A stretch of 64,000 bases of DNA from Halorubrum sp. CSM-61 (GCF_003781945.1 NZ_RJJW01000001.1:329921-393920), one strand, 5' to 3'; positions 43,201-51,721 are shown, counted from the stretch's first letter. Notes: generated by a model from the sequence alone, not told the origin. Numbers and translations are program-made.

Positions 43201-43357
43201 TGGCAGATCGGCGGTGAACACCTCCAAATCCCCAGCCGCTCGCTTATAAGTGGTTGCTGACGACGGATCGACGGTGAACACCTCCAAATCCCCAGCCGCT
43301 CGCTTATAAGTGGTTGCTGACGACGGATCGACGGTGAACACCTCCAAAGCCCCAGCC
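43201..43357 (-). repeat. Tandem array of the repeat's head, 60-bp period (copy E)
   Basis: 43201-43260 and 43261-43320 are near-identical 60-bp units in register with the start of the main element (43321). Each unit carries GATCG, CGGTGAACACCTCC, a CCCCAGCCGCTCGC junction and TTATAAG. The array multiplies the promoter-like left end without the rest of the element. Confidence 0.92.
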
Positions 43358-43686
43358 GGGAGGGCGGCGCACGCTCGCTGCGCTCCTCACTCGGTCGCTC
43401 ACGCTCCCTCGTTGCGGTGCTTACGTCGTCATCAGAACGCGAAGCGTTCTGATTGGCTCACGAGAGCTCCGCTCTCGTGAACGCCTGCGCCGCCCTCCCG
43501 GCTGCCCCTTTGAGTCCCACCCGCCCGCAACCGCACCGCAGCCTCACGCCTCCCCAGCCTCGTCGGTGGCCCTCCGCTTCGCTCCGGACCACCGACTCCC
43601 TCGCACGCGCTCCTCGCGCCCTCCGGGCGCTCGGAGGCACGCGCCACCGCACAGCACCGCGAGTCGTATCGTCGTCGACCGTATTT
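43321..43686 (-). repeat. Dispersed structured repeat, copy E
   Basis: CAAAG at 43345, CTGCCCCTTTGAGTCCC at 43502-43518, and a perfect 19-bp hairpin 1 (CAGCCGGGAGGGCGGCGCA and complement). Hairpin 2 has one C/A (+ strand) mismatch. Unlike the other copies, the hairpin-1 loop contains two further perfect 10-bp hairpins with 3-nt loops at 43431-43453 and 43458-43480. It lies between the tandem head array and purL; all of 43138-43745 is this element plus short flanks. Confidence 0.88.
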
Positions 43687-43745
43687 AACCACACGAACGT
43701 GCACATAGAAAAGCATTAGAACGGGCTCGATAACCACGTAAGTGA

Positions 43746-46025
43746 ATGAGTCTGTCCGAGCCGGACCACGAGCTCGTCGTCGCGGAGCTCGGCCGGGAGC
43801 CGACGGCGGCCGAGGCCGCGCTGTTCGAGAACCTCTGGAGCGAGCACTGCGCGTACCGCTCCTCGCGGCCCCTGCTGTCGGCGTTCGAGAGCGAGGGCGA
43901 TCAGGTCGTCGTCGGTCCCGGCGACGACGCGGCGGTCCTCGCGCTGCCCGATCCGGACGCCGCCGACGTGCCGGCCGCCGACCGCGACGCCGACGACTAC
44001 GGCGACCAGTACGTCACTTTCGGCGTCGAGAGCCACAACCACCCCTCCTTCGTCGACCCGTTCGACGGGGCGGCGACGGGCGTCGGCGGCATCGTCCGCG
44101 ACACCATGTCGATGGGCGCGTACCCCATCGCCCTGCTCGACTCGCTGTACTTCGGCGGCTTCGACCGCGAGCGCTCCCGCTACCTCTTCGAGGGCGTCGT
44201 CGAGGGGATCTCCCACTACGGCAACTGCATCGGCGTCCCCACGGTCGGCGGCAGCGTCGCCTTCCACGGCGGCTACGAGGGGAACCCCCTCGTCAACGTC
44301 GCCTGCGTCGGCCTCACGAACGAGGACCGGCTGGTCACGGCCACGGCCCAAGAGCCGGGCAACAAGCTGGTCCTCGTCGGCAACGGCACCGGCCGCGACG
44401 GGCTCGGCGGCGCCTCCTTCGCGAGCGAGGACCTCGCCGAGGACGCCGAGACCGAGGACCGCCCCGCGGTGCAGGTGGGCGACCCCTACGCCGAAAAGCG
44501 GCTGATCGAGTGCAACGAGGCCCTCGTGGACGAGGATCTCGTCCTGTCGGCCCGCGACCTGGGCGCGGCGGGCCTCGGCGGCGCCTCCTCCGAACTGGTC
44601 GCGAAGGGCGGGCTCGGCGCCCGGATCGACCTCGATTCCGTCCACCAGCGCGAGCCGAACATGAACGCGATGGAGATCCTGCTCGCGGAGAGCCAGGAGC
44701 GGATGTGCTACGAGGTCGCGCCCGAGGACGTCGAGCGCGTCGAAGCGCTCGCCGAGCGGTTCGACCTCGGCTGCTCCGTCATCGGCGAGGTGACCGACGG
44801 GAACTACGTCTGCGAGTTCGCGGGCGCCGGGGAGGGTGACGCGGACGGCTCCGGCGACGCCGAGTCCGAGGTCGTCGTCGACGTCGACGCCGAGTACCTC
44901 GCCGACGGCGCCCCGATGAACGACCTCCCGAGCGAGACCCCGGCCCAGCCGGAGCGCAATCTCCCCGACCCCGAGCCCTCGCTCGACGAGGCGGTCGAGG
45001 CGGTCGTCTCGGCCCCCTCGACCGCGAGCAAGCGCTGGGTGTACCGCCAGTACGACCACGAGGTCGGCGTCCGCACCGCGATGAAGCCCGGCGACGACGC
45101 CGCGATCATGGCGATCCGTGAGACGGAGCCGACGGGCGAGTCCGCGTCCGAATCCGACGGCGTCGGCCTCGCGCTCTCCTCCGGCGCGAACCCGAACTGG
45201 ACCGAGACCGCCCCCTACGAGGGCGCCCGCGCCGTCGCCCTCGAGAACGCGACCAACCTCGCCGCGAAGGGCGCGGTCCCCCTCGCCGCGGTCGACTGCC
45301 TCAACGGCGGCAACCCGGAGAAGCCCGACGTGTACGGCGGGTTCAAGGGGATCGTCGACGGGCTCGCCGACGCCTGTGCCGACCTCGACGCCCCCGTCGT
45401 CGGCGGCAACGTCTCGCTGTACAACGACAGCGTCGAGGGCCCGATCCCGCCGACGCCGACGCTCGCGCTGATCGGCACGCGGAAGGGCTACGACGCGCCG
45501 CCCGCCGCCCTCGACGCCGACCGCGCCGACGACTCCGAGCTGCTGTTGGTCGGCTCCGGCGGCGCCGACGGCGGCGCGCTCGGCGGCTCCGAGTACCTCG
45601 CGCAGGCGGGCGGAACCGACCGGTTCCCGACGCTGCCGGGCGGAGCGTCCGCAGGGGACGGCGACCTCGCCGACTTCGTCGCGTCGCTCGCGGCGGTCGC
45701 CCGCCACGAGTCGACCCTCGCCACCCACGACGTGAGCGACGGCGGGCTCGCGGTCGCGCTCGCGGAGCTCGTGACCGACGAGGCGGGCGCCGACGTGACC
45801 CTCCCCGACCGCGTCGCGGCCTTCGAGGAGGCGCCCGGCCGCCTCGTCGTCCAGACGACCGATCCCGAGGCGGTCGCGAAGCTGGCCGGCGAGCTGCCCG
45901 TCCTCCGGCTCGGCGACGTGACGACAGACGGGACGCTCTCGCTCGCGGTCGGCGACGACGCGGTCGCGATCGACGCGGACGCGATCCGGGACCTCCGGGG
46001 CGTCATCGAGCGCGAGCTGGCCTGA
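43746..46025 (+). CDS. purL: Phosphoribosylformylglycinamidine synthase subunit PurL
   Basis: 759 aa, slightly long for the small-type PurL. The N-terminal motif [17 protein letters not shown], the ATP/metal segment [39 protein letters not shown] and [22 protein letters not shown] belong to the first AIRS-like half. [44 protein letters not shown] and [15 protein letters not shown] belong to the second. It makes FGAM in purine synthesis with separate PurQ and PurS, not seen here. An acidic insertion ([13 protein letters not shown]) near residue 365 is lineage-specific. Confidence 0.96.
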   Translation: MSLSEPDHELVVAELGREPTAAEAALFENLWSEHCAYRSSRPLLSAFESEGDQVVVGPGDDAAVLALPDPDAADVPAADRDADDYGDQYVTFGVESHNHPSFVDPFDGAATGVGGIVRDTMSMGAYPIALLDSLYFGGFDRERSRYLFEGVVEGISHYGNCIGVPTVGGSVAFHGGYEGNPLVNVACVGLTNEDRLVTATAQEPGNKLVLVGNGTGRDGLGGASFASEDLAEDAETEDRPAVQVGDPYAEKRLIECNEALVDEDLVLSARDLGAAGLGGASSELVAKGGLGARIDLDSVHQREPNMNAMEILLAESQERMCYEVAPEDVERVEALAERFDLGCSVIGEVTDGNYVCEFAGAGEGDADGSGDAESEVVVDVDAEYLADGAPMNDLPSETPAQPERNLPDPEPSLDEAVEAVVSAPSTASKRWVYRQYDHEVGVRTAMKPGDDAAIMAIRETEPTGESASESDGVGLALSSGANPNWTETAPYEGARAVALENATNLAAKGAVPLAAVDCLNGGNPEKPDVYGGFKGIVDGLADACADLDAPVVGGNVSLYNDSVEGPIPPTPTLALIGTRKGYDAPPAALDADRADDSELLLVGSGGADGGALGGSEYLAQAGGTDRFPTLPGGASAGDGDLADFVASLAAVARHESTLATHDVSDGGLAVALAELVTDEAGADVTLPDRVAAFEEAPGRLVVQTTDPEAVAKLAGELPVLRLGDVTTDGTLSLAVGDDAVAIDADAIRDLRGVIERELA

Positions 46026-46084
46026 CGGCTCGCCGAGACGCGTTCTCCGCTCGGTTTCCGTCGCGCGAAAGCGAGCGATACGCT

Positions 46085-46100
46085 TTTAGGTTTTCCTAAA
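46085..46100. promoter_or_regulatory. Iron operator TTTAGG-N4-CCTAAA before the lone ABC ATPase
   Basis: Perfect palindrome (TTTAGGTTTTCCTAAA), 51 bp upstream of the ATG at 46152 and 38 kb from the other sites. It overlaps the best TATA-like stretch, so binding should block transcription. The resulting leader of about 40 nt is longer than in the other iron-boxed genes. Confidence 0.8.
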
Positions 46101-46151
46101 ATACGTAGTCTCAGTTACGGGACGCCGATCGGCCCGGCGCCCGACACACCG

Positions 46152-47321
46152 ATGTCTCACACGCAATCAGTCGAACGGACGGAGTCGGCCACGGACGCGA
46201 GCGAGTCGTCCGCGGACGCGACGGGATCGCGCGCCGACGCGACCGAGTCGCCCGCCGCGGCGTCGGCGGACCCCGTGTTGTCGCTGTCTGGCGTGACGAA
46301 GGAGTTCGGTCCGGAGACCGCCGTCGACGGCGTCTCTCTCGACGTCAAGCCGGGAGAGCTGCTCACCTTCCTCGGCCCGTCCGGCTGCGGGAAGACGACG
46401 ACGCTGCGGACCATCGCGGGGTTAGAGGAGCCGACGGAGGGGCAGATCGCCCTCGGCGGCGAGACCGTCGCCGGCGACGGCGCGTTCGTGCCGCCCGAGC
46501 GGCGCGACGTCGGGATCGTCTTCCAGAACTTCGCGCTGTTCCCCCACCTCACCGTCCGAGAGAACATCGCGTTCGGGCTCGGCGACGACGCGGACGCGAG
46601 CGCGGAGCGCGTCGACGAGATGCTCGACCTCGTCGACCTGCCCGAACACGGCGAGAAGACGCCCGACCAGCTCTCGGGCGGGCAGAAGCAGCGCGTCGCG
46701 CTCGCGCGCTCGCTGGCGCCGGAACCCGAGGTGCTCCTCCTCGACGAGCCGTTCTCGAACCTCGACGTGCGGCTCCGCGTCGAGATGCGCGAGGAGGTCC
46801 GCCAGATCCTGAAGGAGGCCGGCGTCACCGCCGTCTCCGTCACCCACGACCAGGAGGAGGCGCTCTCCATCTCCGACCGCGTCGCCGTGATGAACGACGG
46901 GAAGATCGAGCAGGTCGGCCGCCCCGAGTCGGTGTTCGAGCGCCCCGAGTCGAAGTTCGTCGCCTCCTTCCTCGGGCGGGCGTCGTTCCTCGAAGGCCAC
47001 CTCCGCGACGGGAAGGTCGAGACGGGAATCGGCCGGTTCGACGCCGTCACGCTGGAGGGGTACGACACCGTCTACGACGGCGCGCCCGTCGACGTGTTGG
47101 TTCGCCCCGACGACCTCCGGGCGAGCCCCGCGAGCGCCGACCTGGCCGACGGGACCATCGTCTCGCGGCAGTACGTGGGCCCCTCGTTCATCTACCGGGT
47201 CGAGCTCGACTCCGGCGAGGTCGTCCACTGCCTCCACAACCACGTCGAGGAGTTCGATCTCGACGAACCGGTGAGCCTTGAGCTCACCGCCGCGCATCCG
47301 CTGGCCTGGTACCCGCGGTAG
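46152..47321 (+). CDS. Iron-regulated ABC transporter ATP-binding protein (FbpC/PotA-like)
   Basis: 389 aa. A 40-residue Ser/Asp/Ala tail is followed by the ATPase domain with Walker A (GPSGCGKTT), VGIVFQNFALFPHLTV Q-loop, signature LSGGQKQR, Walker B VLLLDEPF and H-loop SVTHDQEEA. A C-terminal TOBE region follows (VDVLVRPDDLRASPAS, ISRQYVGPSFIYRVEL). This is the ferric-iron/polyamine/sulfate importer class, not the siderophore class of 1479-2378. The iron operator upstream favours ferric iron. No permease or binding protein adjoins it. Confidence 0.88.
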   Translation: MSHTQSVERTESATDASESSADATGSRADATESPAAASADPVLSLSGVTKEFGPETAVDGVSLDVKPGELLTFLGPSGCGKTTTLRTIAGLEEPTEGQIALGGETVAGDGAFVPPERRDVGIVFQNFALFPHLTVRENIAFGLGDDADASAERVDEMLDLVDLPEHGEKTPDQLSGGQKQRVALARSLAPEPEVLLLDEPFSNLDVRLRVEMREEVRQILKEAGVTAVSVTHDQEEALSISDRVAVMNDGKIEQVGRPESVFERPESKFVASFLGRASFLEGHLRDGKVETGIGRFDAVTLEGYDTVYDGAPVDVLVRPDDLRASPASADLADGTIVSRQYVGPSFIYRVELDSGEVVHCLHNHVEEFDLDEPVSLELTAAHPLAWYPR

Positions 47322-47360
47322 GCGGGAGAGTTTTATCCGGGTCCGTGAAGACGATCCGCT

Positions 47361-47963
47361 ATGGGCGGCATCGAACTCACCGATCGCGGGCTCGTCGTCG
47401 ATCGCGCGCCGAATCGACTCGACGAGCTCGCGGCGGGGTTCTCTGCGGTCCTTTCCCGGCTCGATATCGATCACGTCTTCGTGGCCGGCTACGTCGCGAT
47501 CCTCGCCGGCCGATCACGGTCGACGGAGGATATCGACGTGTTCATCGAGCGATGCCCGGCAGATCGGATCGACGACCTCGTCACCGAGTTGGAACGCGAG
47601 GGGTACTGGGGTCCCGCGATGCCGCTCTCCGAGATGTACGGCAACCTCGCGAACGACACGAACATCTGGGTGGCACTCGACGGCGAGATGACGCCGCACG
47701 TCGAGGTGAAGTTTCCGAACGACGAGTTCGACGAGGCGTCCCTCCGGAACGCGATCGACGCACACGTCGGCGACCGCACGGTCCCCATCGGTCCGCTCGA
47801 GCTACAGATCGCGTACAAGCTCTCGCTCGGCGGTCGAACCGACATCGAGGACGCCGCGCACCTCTACACGCTTTTCGGAGAAAGCCTTTCCACCGGTCGC
47901 CTCGAATCGTGGGTCGAACGACTCGACGTCGAAGATCGGTATGAACGACTCAGAACCCTCTGA
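47361..47963 (+). CDS. Nucleotidyltransferase-fold protein (AbiEii/DUF6036-like)
   Basis: 200 aa. Minimal nucleotidyltransferase pattern: VAGYVAILAGRSRSTEDIDVFIE carries the GS-like and DxD elements around residues 42-64, and HVEVKFPNDEF supplies a later acidic strand. Its C-terminal IAYKLSLGGRTDIEDAAHLY resembles proteins of toxin-antitoxin or abortive-infection nucleotidyltransferases. TTTTATCC about 28 nt upstream gives a leaderless start. It overlaps the 86-aa partner by 23 bp. A degenerate copy of its C-terminal coding region lies at 48473-48545. Confidence 0.72.
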   Translation: MGGIELTDRGLVVDRAPNRLDELAAGFSAVLSRLDIDHVFVAGYVAILAGRSRSTEDIDVFIERCPADRIDDLVTELEREGYWGPAMPLSEMYGNLANDTNIWVALDGEMTPHVEVKFPNDEFDEASLRNAIDAHVGDRTVPIGPLELQIAYKLSLGGRTDIEDAAHLYTLFGESLSTGRLESWVERLDVEDRYERLRTL

Positions 47964-48201
47964 CGCGGACCCGACCGTCACAGGCGGCGACTCCGCGCGA
48001 GCGCCGCGCTACGAACAGGTCGTCCGCTGGGCCGAGTACGTCAGGGACACGCCGGTCACGGTGTGGGGGCCACAGCAGAACGCGGTCGTGAACGGACAGA
48101 TCGACAGCGCGCGCGCCGTCGACGTGTCGGCCGAAGAACGGAAGCGGATCCGCGCGTTCGCGGACGCGGAGCTACGAGAGTCCGACGGGAACGACGCCTG
48201 A
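47941..48201 (+). CDS. Small acidic partner of the nucleotidyltransferase
   Basis: 86 aa, soluble: MNDSEPSDADPTVTGGDSARAPRYEQVVRWAEYVRDTPVTVWGPQQNAVVNGQIDSARAVDVSAEERKRIRAFADAELRE in outline. It starts 23 bp inside the upstream gene in another frame, implying translational coupling. Pairing of a small protein with a nucleotidyltransferase recalls two-gene toxin-antitoxin units. I recognise no antitoxin fold, so the role is inference. Confidence 0.65.
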   Translation: MNDSEPSDADPTVTGGDSARAPRYEQVVRWAEYVRDTPVTVWGPQQNAVVNGQIDSARAVDVSAEERKRIRAFADAELRESDGNDA

Positions 48202-48259
48202 TCGGATCGTTTCGAGCGGGACAGCGCCCGCGACGTCGAAATCCGAGCCGCAACGCCGC

Positions 48260-48409
48260 TTAAAAGGTAAACAGGAACGGGATGACGTACGCGACGAGCA
48301 GGCCGACGAGGGTAACGGCCGCGCCGATACCGACCTCGCGGCTGCCGAACGTCTGCATGGGGGATGTCACGCGCTTGTCCGGGTCGGGCTCGTGAGAGTG
48401 GTCGTCCAT
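48260..48409 (-). CDS. 49-residue single-helix membrane protein (DUF7550-like)
   Basis: ATG at 48409 gives a His/Asp/Glu-rich cytosolic start (MDDHSHEPDPDKRVTSPMQTFGSREV) and one helix (GIGAAVTLVGLLVAYVIPFLFTF) ending at the C-terminus. This matches a small haloarchaeal family (DUF7550). The function is unknown. Confidence 0.75.
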   Translation of the reverse strand: MDDHSHEPDPDKRVTSPMQTFGSREVGIGAAVTLVGLLVAYVIPFLFTF

Positions 48410-48472
48410 GTGCGGGAGTGAGGACGGGGGACACATAAGGGCACCTGAACGGGACGGCGGACGGCTCGCTGC

Positions 48473-48545
48473 GATCCCCATCCGTCCGGCAGGGTTCCAG
48501 ATCGCGTACAAGCTCGCGCGACGACCGGTCGGATCTCGAAGTCAT
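48473..48545 (+). pseudogene. Decayed duplicate of the nucleotidyltransferase 3' coding region
   Basis: TCCCCATC and CAGATCGCGTACAAGCTC (18 bp identical) recur in the same order and near-equal spacing as at 47781-47850 of the nucleotidyltransferase gene, followed by a weaker match to its GGTCGAACCGACATCGAG. The flanking frame is broken and no start exists. It is a remnant of a second copy. The rest of 48410-48681 shows no gene. Confidence 0.6.
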
Positions 48546-48681
48546 TGTGGACGTGTCGGGTAGCAAAATCACGCACCTCAGACCAACCCAACGAGACCCG
48601 ATCTGCGACCGTTCGGGAAATACGCAGACGGAAAGACCGCGCGGTTTAGACCAGAGTCGATAACCGTCACGTCGGCCCCCT

Positions 48682-49341
48682 TCAGTCGTTTTGGCCGTTG
48701 CCGTCCCGCTTGTAGACGGTTTCACCGATCTTCACGCGGTTGATTTGTTCCCCCTTGGGAGGAATGACGCCTTTCCCGCTCTTGTTGGCTGTGATCGTTT
48801 CGGTACGGGGTCCGCCGTTCACGGTCACGACCAACTCGGTGAACTCACCGTGGACGTGAACGCTACCGTTTCCGTTGAATTCCACCTGGCTCACGGGAGC
48901 AACGGGAATTCCGTCGAATGTCCTGGTTTTCTCGACAGACGTCCCGCCGGCGTCCCCGCTGAACTGGAGGGAGAATGCGGCCTCGCCGATCTGTTCGCAG
49001 GTGACAGCGACCCATTCGTCTCCACCGGGCGCGAGCGTGAGCTCCGCCGGCGGCTCCTCACCCGCCACGGTGATATCCTCAACTACTTCGTTGGGTTCCG
49101 CAACCGATACGGTGAGCGTGAGATCGGCGGCGAAAGAGTTCCGGATCTCCACGACATCGGCCGATCGGCCGAAAGCCGTGATCTCGCGTTCCGCTTCCAG
49201 CCCCAGATACGCCTCGTCGTCCTCGACGACGTTCACTTCGACGCCGCGCTCGGCCTCGGCGCTACTGAACGCGCCGGTGCCGATGCTCATCGTACCGGAA
49301 CTCGCGCCGCCGAGCAGCAGGATGACGTGTCGTCGTTTCAT
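48682..49341 (-). CDS. Secreted GTGAFS-signal protein (DUF1102-like), divergent copy
   Basis: 219 aa. The signal region (MKRRHVILLLGGASSGTMSIGTGAFSS) has KRR, a hydrophobic core and the GTGAFS box shared by two proteins at 50494-51721. The mature part starts with ERGVEVNVVEDDEAYLGLEAE, the conserved first strand of this family, then beta-rich sequence and a basic Lys/Gly tail. I read it as a cell-surface subunit handled by the signal peptidase at 54430-55593. It is transcribed away from the main cluster. Confidence 0.72.
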   Translation of the reverse strand: MKRRHVILLLGGASSGTMSIGTGAFSSAEAERGVEVNVVEDDEAYLGLEAEREITAFGRSADVVEIRNSFAADLTLTVSVAEPNEVVEDITVAGEEPPAELTLAPGGDEWVAVTCEQIGEAAFSLQFSGDAGGTSVEKTRTFDGIPVAPVSQVEFNGNGSVHVHGEFTELVVTVNGGPRTETITANKSGKGVIPPKGEQINRVKIGETVYKRDGNGQND

Positions 49342-49443
49342 GTCGAAGGTGGCCTCACGCTTCGTTCATCGTTTGTGACGTGTCCCGACCGTAAGGTTAT
49401 GCACTCCCGGAACCCCGGAAAGGGCCGCTTGAAACACCTCGCC

Positions 49444-50025
49444 TTACGTCAGTTCCGGCGGCTCGTCGGGTTCGCCGACCTTCATCTCGGCGGTGTAGTA
49501 CTTGTGCGTGATCGCCGAGAACGCGAAGGCGACGACGATCGCGATCGTCCACGCCATGTCGGGCAACAGGAGGAACGGCCACGCGTCGAGTCCCACCGCG
49601 GCGGTGAGCGCGACGGCGACGCCCGAGAGGCCGAGGTAGTAGTCGCTCCACGGGATCTCCCGCCCCTCGACCACGTCCATGTACAGGTCCACGTCGGTCA
49701 GCGCGGGCGTCGGCTCGACGACGCCGCGGTCCTTGTTGAACTCCACGACGCCCGCGTCGTCCATCTTCGGCAGGTGCGACTGCTGGAGCGCGGTGTACAC
49801 GCGCTTGCGCTCGTTGCCGGTGATCTCCGCCGTCTCGATCCCGTTTTCCCACGCCGCGATCTGCTCGGCCATGTCGCCGATCGCGACCTGGTCGTTCTCT
49901 TCTCCCTTCAACAGATGCACCGCGAACCGCCGACGCTGGTTCGCCAGTACGTCGAAGAGCTCGTCTTCCGAGATGTCTGTCGCCGGTTCGACCCCTCCCC
50001 CGTCAACCTGTTGCACCGACGCCAT
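49444..50025 (-). CDS. HTH regulator with two membrane helices (DUF7344-like)
   Basis: 193 aa from the ATG at 50025. A winged-helix domain (ISEDELFDVLANQRRRFAVHLLK, then NERKRVYTALQQSHLPKMDDAGVVEFNKDRGVVEPT) is followed by two C-terminal helices (about 130-150, 155-175). Such membrane-tethered ArsR-like regulators are common beside haloarchaeal surface-protein genes. It is divergent from the secreted-protein operon, with a 470-bp AT-richer intergenic region between. Confidence 0.8.
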   Translation of the reverse strand: MASVQQVDGGGVEPATDISEDELFDVLANQRRRFAVHLLKGEENDQVAIGDMAEQIAAWENGIETAEITGNERKRVYTALQQSHLPKMDDAGVVEFNKDRGVVEPTPALTDVDLYMDVVEGREIPWSDYYLGLSGVAVALTAAVGLDAWPFLLLPDMAWTIAIVVAFAFSAITHKYYTAEMKVGEPDEPPELT

Positions 50026-50493
50026 TTCTGTCAGACACATATGAGAGAGCCAACATAAATCCCGTGGTTATGATAAACGGGTAAACTTTCTCCTCGTCAA
50101 AATGGTCTCTGATAGAGACACCATATAATCTCGTATTTCGGCCTGTAACCCGAAATATCGGTATTATTCGAGCTGTCCGAAGAGATCGTATGTGGATAAT
50201 TACCAGATTGTATCAATTTTGAAAATTCGTTTCGATGGCGCTGATCAACGCTTCAAGAGACACCCGAACCCGTCGCGAGTTCGTCTCAGGCTCGGCCTGA
50301 ACCGATCCGATCGGGGTTCAGGCGAAGGCCGAACCCGACGGACGGATCTTCAGCCCCGCCCGGAACTGTTTCTGGAAATTCATAACGATATGGGATAGGG
50401 CCCATGGGTGTAGTAGAGCGACCCCGGGTGACGCGGGACGTCCCGTCGTCGACGGCCCGCGGGTCGTGTGCGGACACAACGAGGTCAACAACA
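50026..50493. other. AT-rich intergenic region with an inverted repeat
   Basis: The first 230 bp are much AT-richer than the rest of the window. An 8-bp perfect inverted repeat (TATTTCGG-N8-CCGAAATA, 50134-50157) is a candidate operator for the divergent HTH gene or the secreted-protein operon. A TATA-like TCATAACGATA near 50379 and the Shine-Dalgarno-like GAGGT at 50481-50485 fit a leadered mRNA for the gene at 50494. I see no ORF. Confidence 0.5.
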
Positions 50494-51183
50494 ATGACAA
50501 ACCGACGCAAGTTCATCGCCGGTCTGGGCGCATTGGCTACGGGTAGTGCGGCTGCAATGGGTACGGGCGCGTTCAGTAGCGTGCAGGCTGATCGCGGAAT
50601 TACGGTCGAGGTCGCCGGGGATTCCGCAGCCCTCCTCTCCCTCGAACCCACTGACAGTCCGAACGCGGACTACGTGAACAGGGACGGAGACGCTCTTTCA
50701 CTCCAGTTCGACGGGTCGCACGCGGAGCAATCCGCCGACGTCTACTCCGGAGATGTTAACGGGCTTAATGCGGATTCCTTCACGACGATCAACAACCTAT
50801 TCGACATTACGAACCGGGGGACTCAGGACATCTTCGTGTACATGCTCCAGGACCCGGACGGAGACGGGACCAATGAGTTGGGCACAGACACAGGGCTCTC
50901 TTTCGCGGCCGGTTCGGCAAACGATTACTACCAAGAGGAAGTCGGTGGAACTGGCCTCCTGAACACCCAAACCAAGAGTGGACTCCCGGATCACCCGATT
51001 CCGGCGGCCATCCGTGTTGACGTCGGGAACACGATGCCTGGCGTCGGTGCCATCTTTGGCGGGTACCTCGGTGACATTACGGAACTCGATCAGGATATTA
51101 CGATCGTTGCAGAGGCTGTGAGCGAGTACGAGCGCGGGGATGAGGTCGCAGCCAACGACGAGGAGTTCGAGCTCCCGTACTGA
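50494..51183 (+). CDS. Secreted GTGAFS-signal protein (DUF1102/TasA-like), first of operon
   Basis: 229 aa from the ATG at 50494, with GAGGT 8 nt upstream. The signal TNRRKFIAGLGALATGSAAAMGTGAFSSVQADRG ends in the family's GTGAFS box. The mature chain begins ITVEVAGDSAALLSLEP and continues as a beta-rich domain with FDITNRGTQDIFVYM and a final DQDITIVAEAVSEYERGD strand. It resembles archaeal DUF1102 proteins, which I recall as relatives of TasA/camelysin and bundling-pilus subunits. GC content and third-position bias are lower than in its neighbours. Confidence 0.75.
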   Translation: MTNRRKFIAGLGALATGSAAAMGTGAFSSVQADRGITVEVAGDSAALLSLEPTDSPNADYVNRDGDALSLQFDGSHAEQSADVYSGDVNGLNADSFTTINNLFDITNRGTQDIFVYMLQDPDGDGTNELGTDTGLSFAAGSANDYYQEEVGGTGLLNTQTKSGLPDHPIPAAIRVDVGNTMPGVGAIFGGYLGDITELDQDITIVAEAVSEYERGDEVAANDEEFELPY

Positions 51184-51187
51184 ACCA

Positions 51188-51721
51188 ATGTTCCACCGCC
51201 GCAAACTGTTGGCTGGAGTCGCAGGCATTACTTCCTCGTCCCTCGCACTCGGAACGGGGGCGTTCAGCCGCGTCTCCGCGCAGCGTGCGGTACACGTTGA
51301 CATCGGCGACGACGACAGTGCATTCCTGCGGTTGGAACCCCTCGTCGACGAAGGAATCGACGGAGAACCGACGAGACGGTCGTTCTCGAATGGTCAGACT
51401 GTCGGCTTCGAAATACCTGGAAACGGAAACGGTGAGAACCCAGATTCCGAAGGCCTTGGGGTTGGTTCCGTCTACGAATTCCGCCGACTCCTGGAGATCT
51501 CCAATCAGGGCACACAGCCCGTAGAGCTCTACAGCACCTACGACGGAGACAACCTCGACGATCTCGCGCTTGTCAGTGACGACCGTGTCCTCAGAGATGA
51601 CCCACCGACACTCGCTGTCGGTGGAAGCATCGACGTCGGACTCTCCATCGATACAGGGGATTCCGAAATCGGAGAGTTTGACGAAACGCTCACAATTGTC
51701 GCAGAAAAGACAGGAAATTGA
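51188..51721 (+). CDS. Secreted GTGAFS-signal protein (DUF1102/TasA-like), second of operon
   Basis: 177 aa from the ATG at 51188, 4 nt after the previous stop. Signal MFHRRKLLAGVAGITSSSLALGTGAFSRVSAQR, then AVHVDIGDDDSAFLRLEP, the same first strand as the upstream protein, and VYEFRRLLEISNQGTQPVELYS matching FDITNRGTQ. It ends EIGEFDETLTIVAEKTGN without an anchor. Tandem, diverged paralogues suggest major and minor subunits of one surface structure. Confidence 0.75.
   Translation: MFHRRKLLAGVAGITSSSLALGTGAFSRVSAQRAVHVDIGDDDSAFLRLEPLVDEGIDGEPTRRSFSNGQTVGFEIPGNGNGENPDSEGLGVGSVYEFRRLLEISNQGTQPVELYSTYDGDNLDDLALVSDDRVLRDDPPTLAVGGSIDVGLSIDTGDSEIGEFDETLTIVAEKTGN

Noticed and set aside
43201-43357. 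CRISPR array, because of regularly spaced repeats
   Set aside because: The whole 60-bp unit repeats with no unique spacers, there are only three units and no cas genes. The units are the head of the dispersed element.
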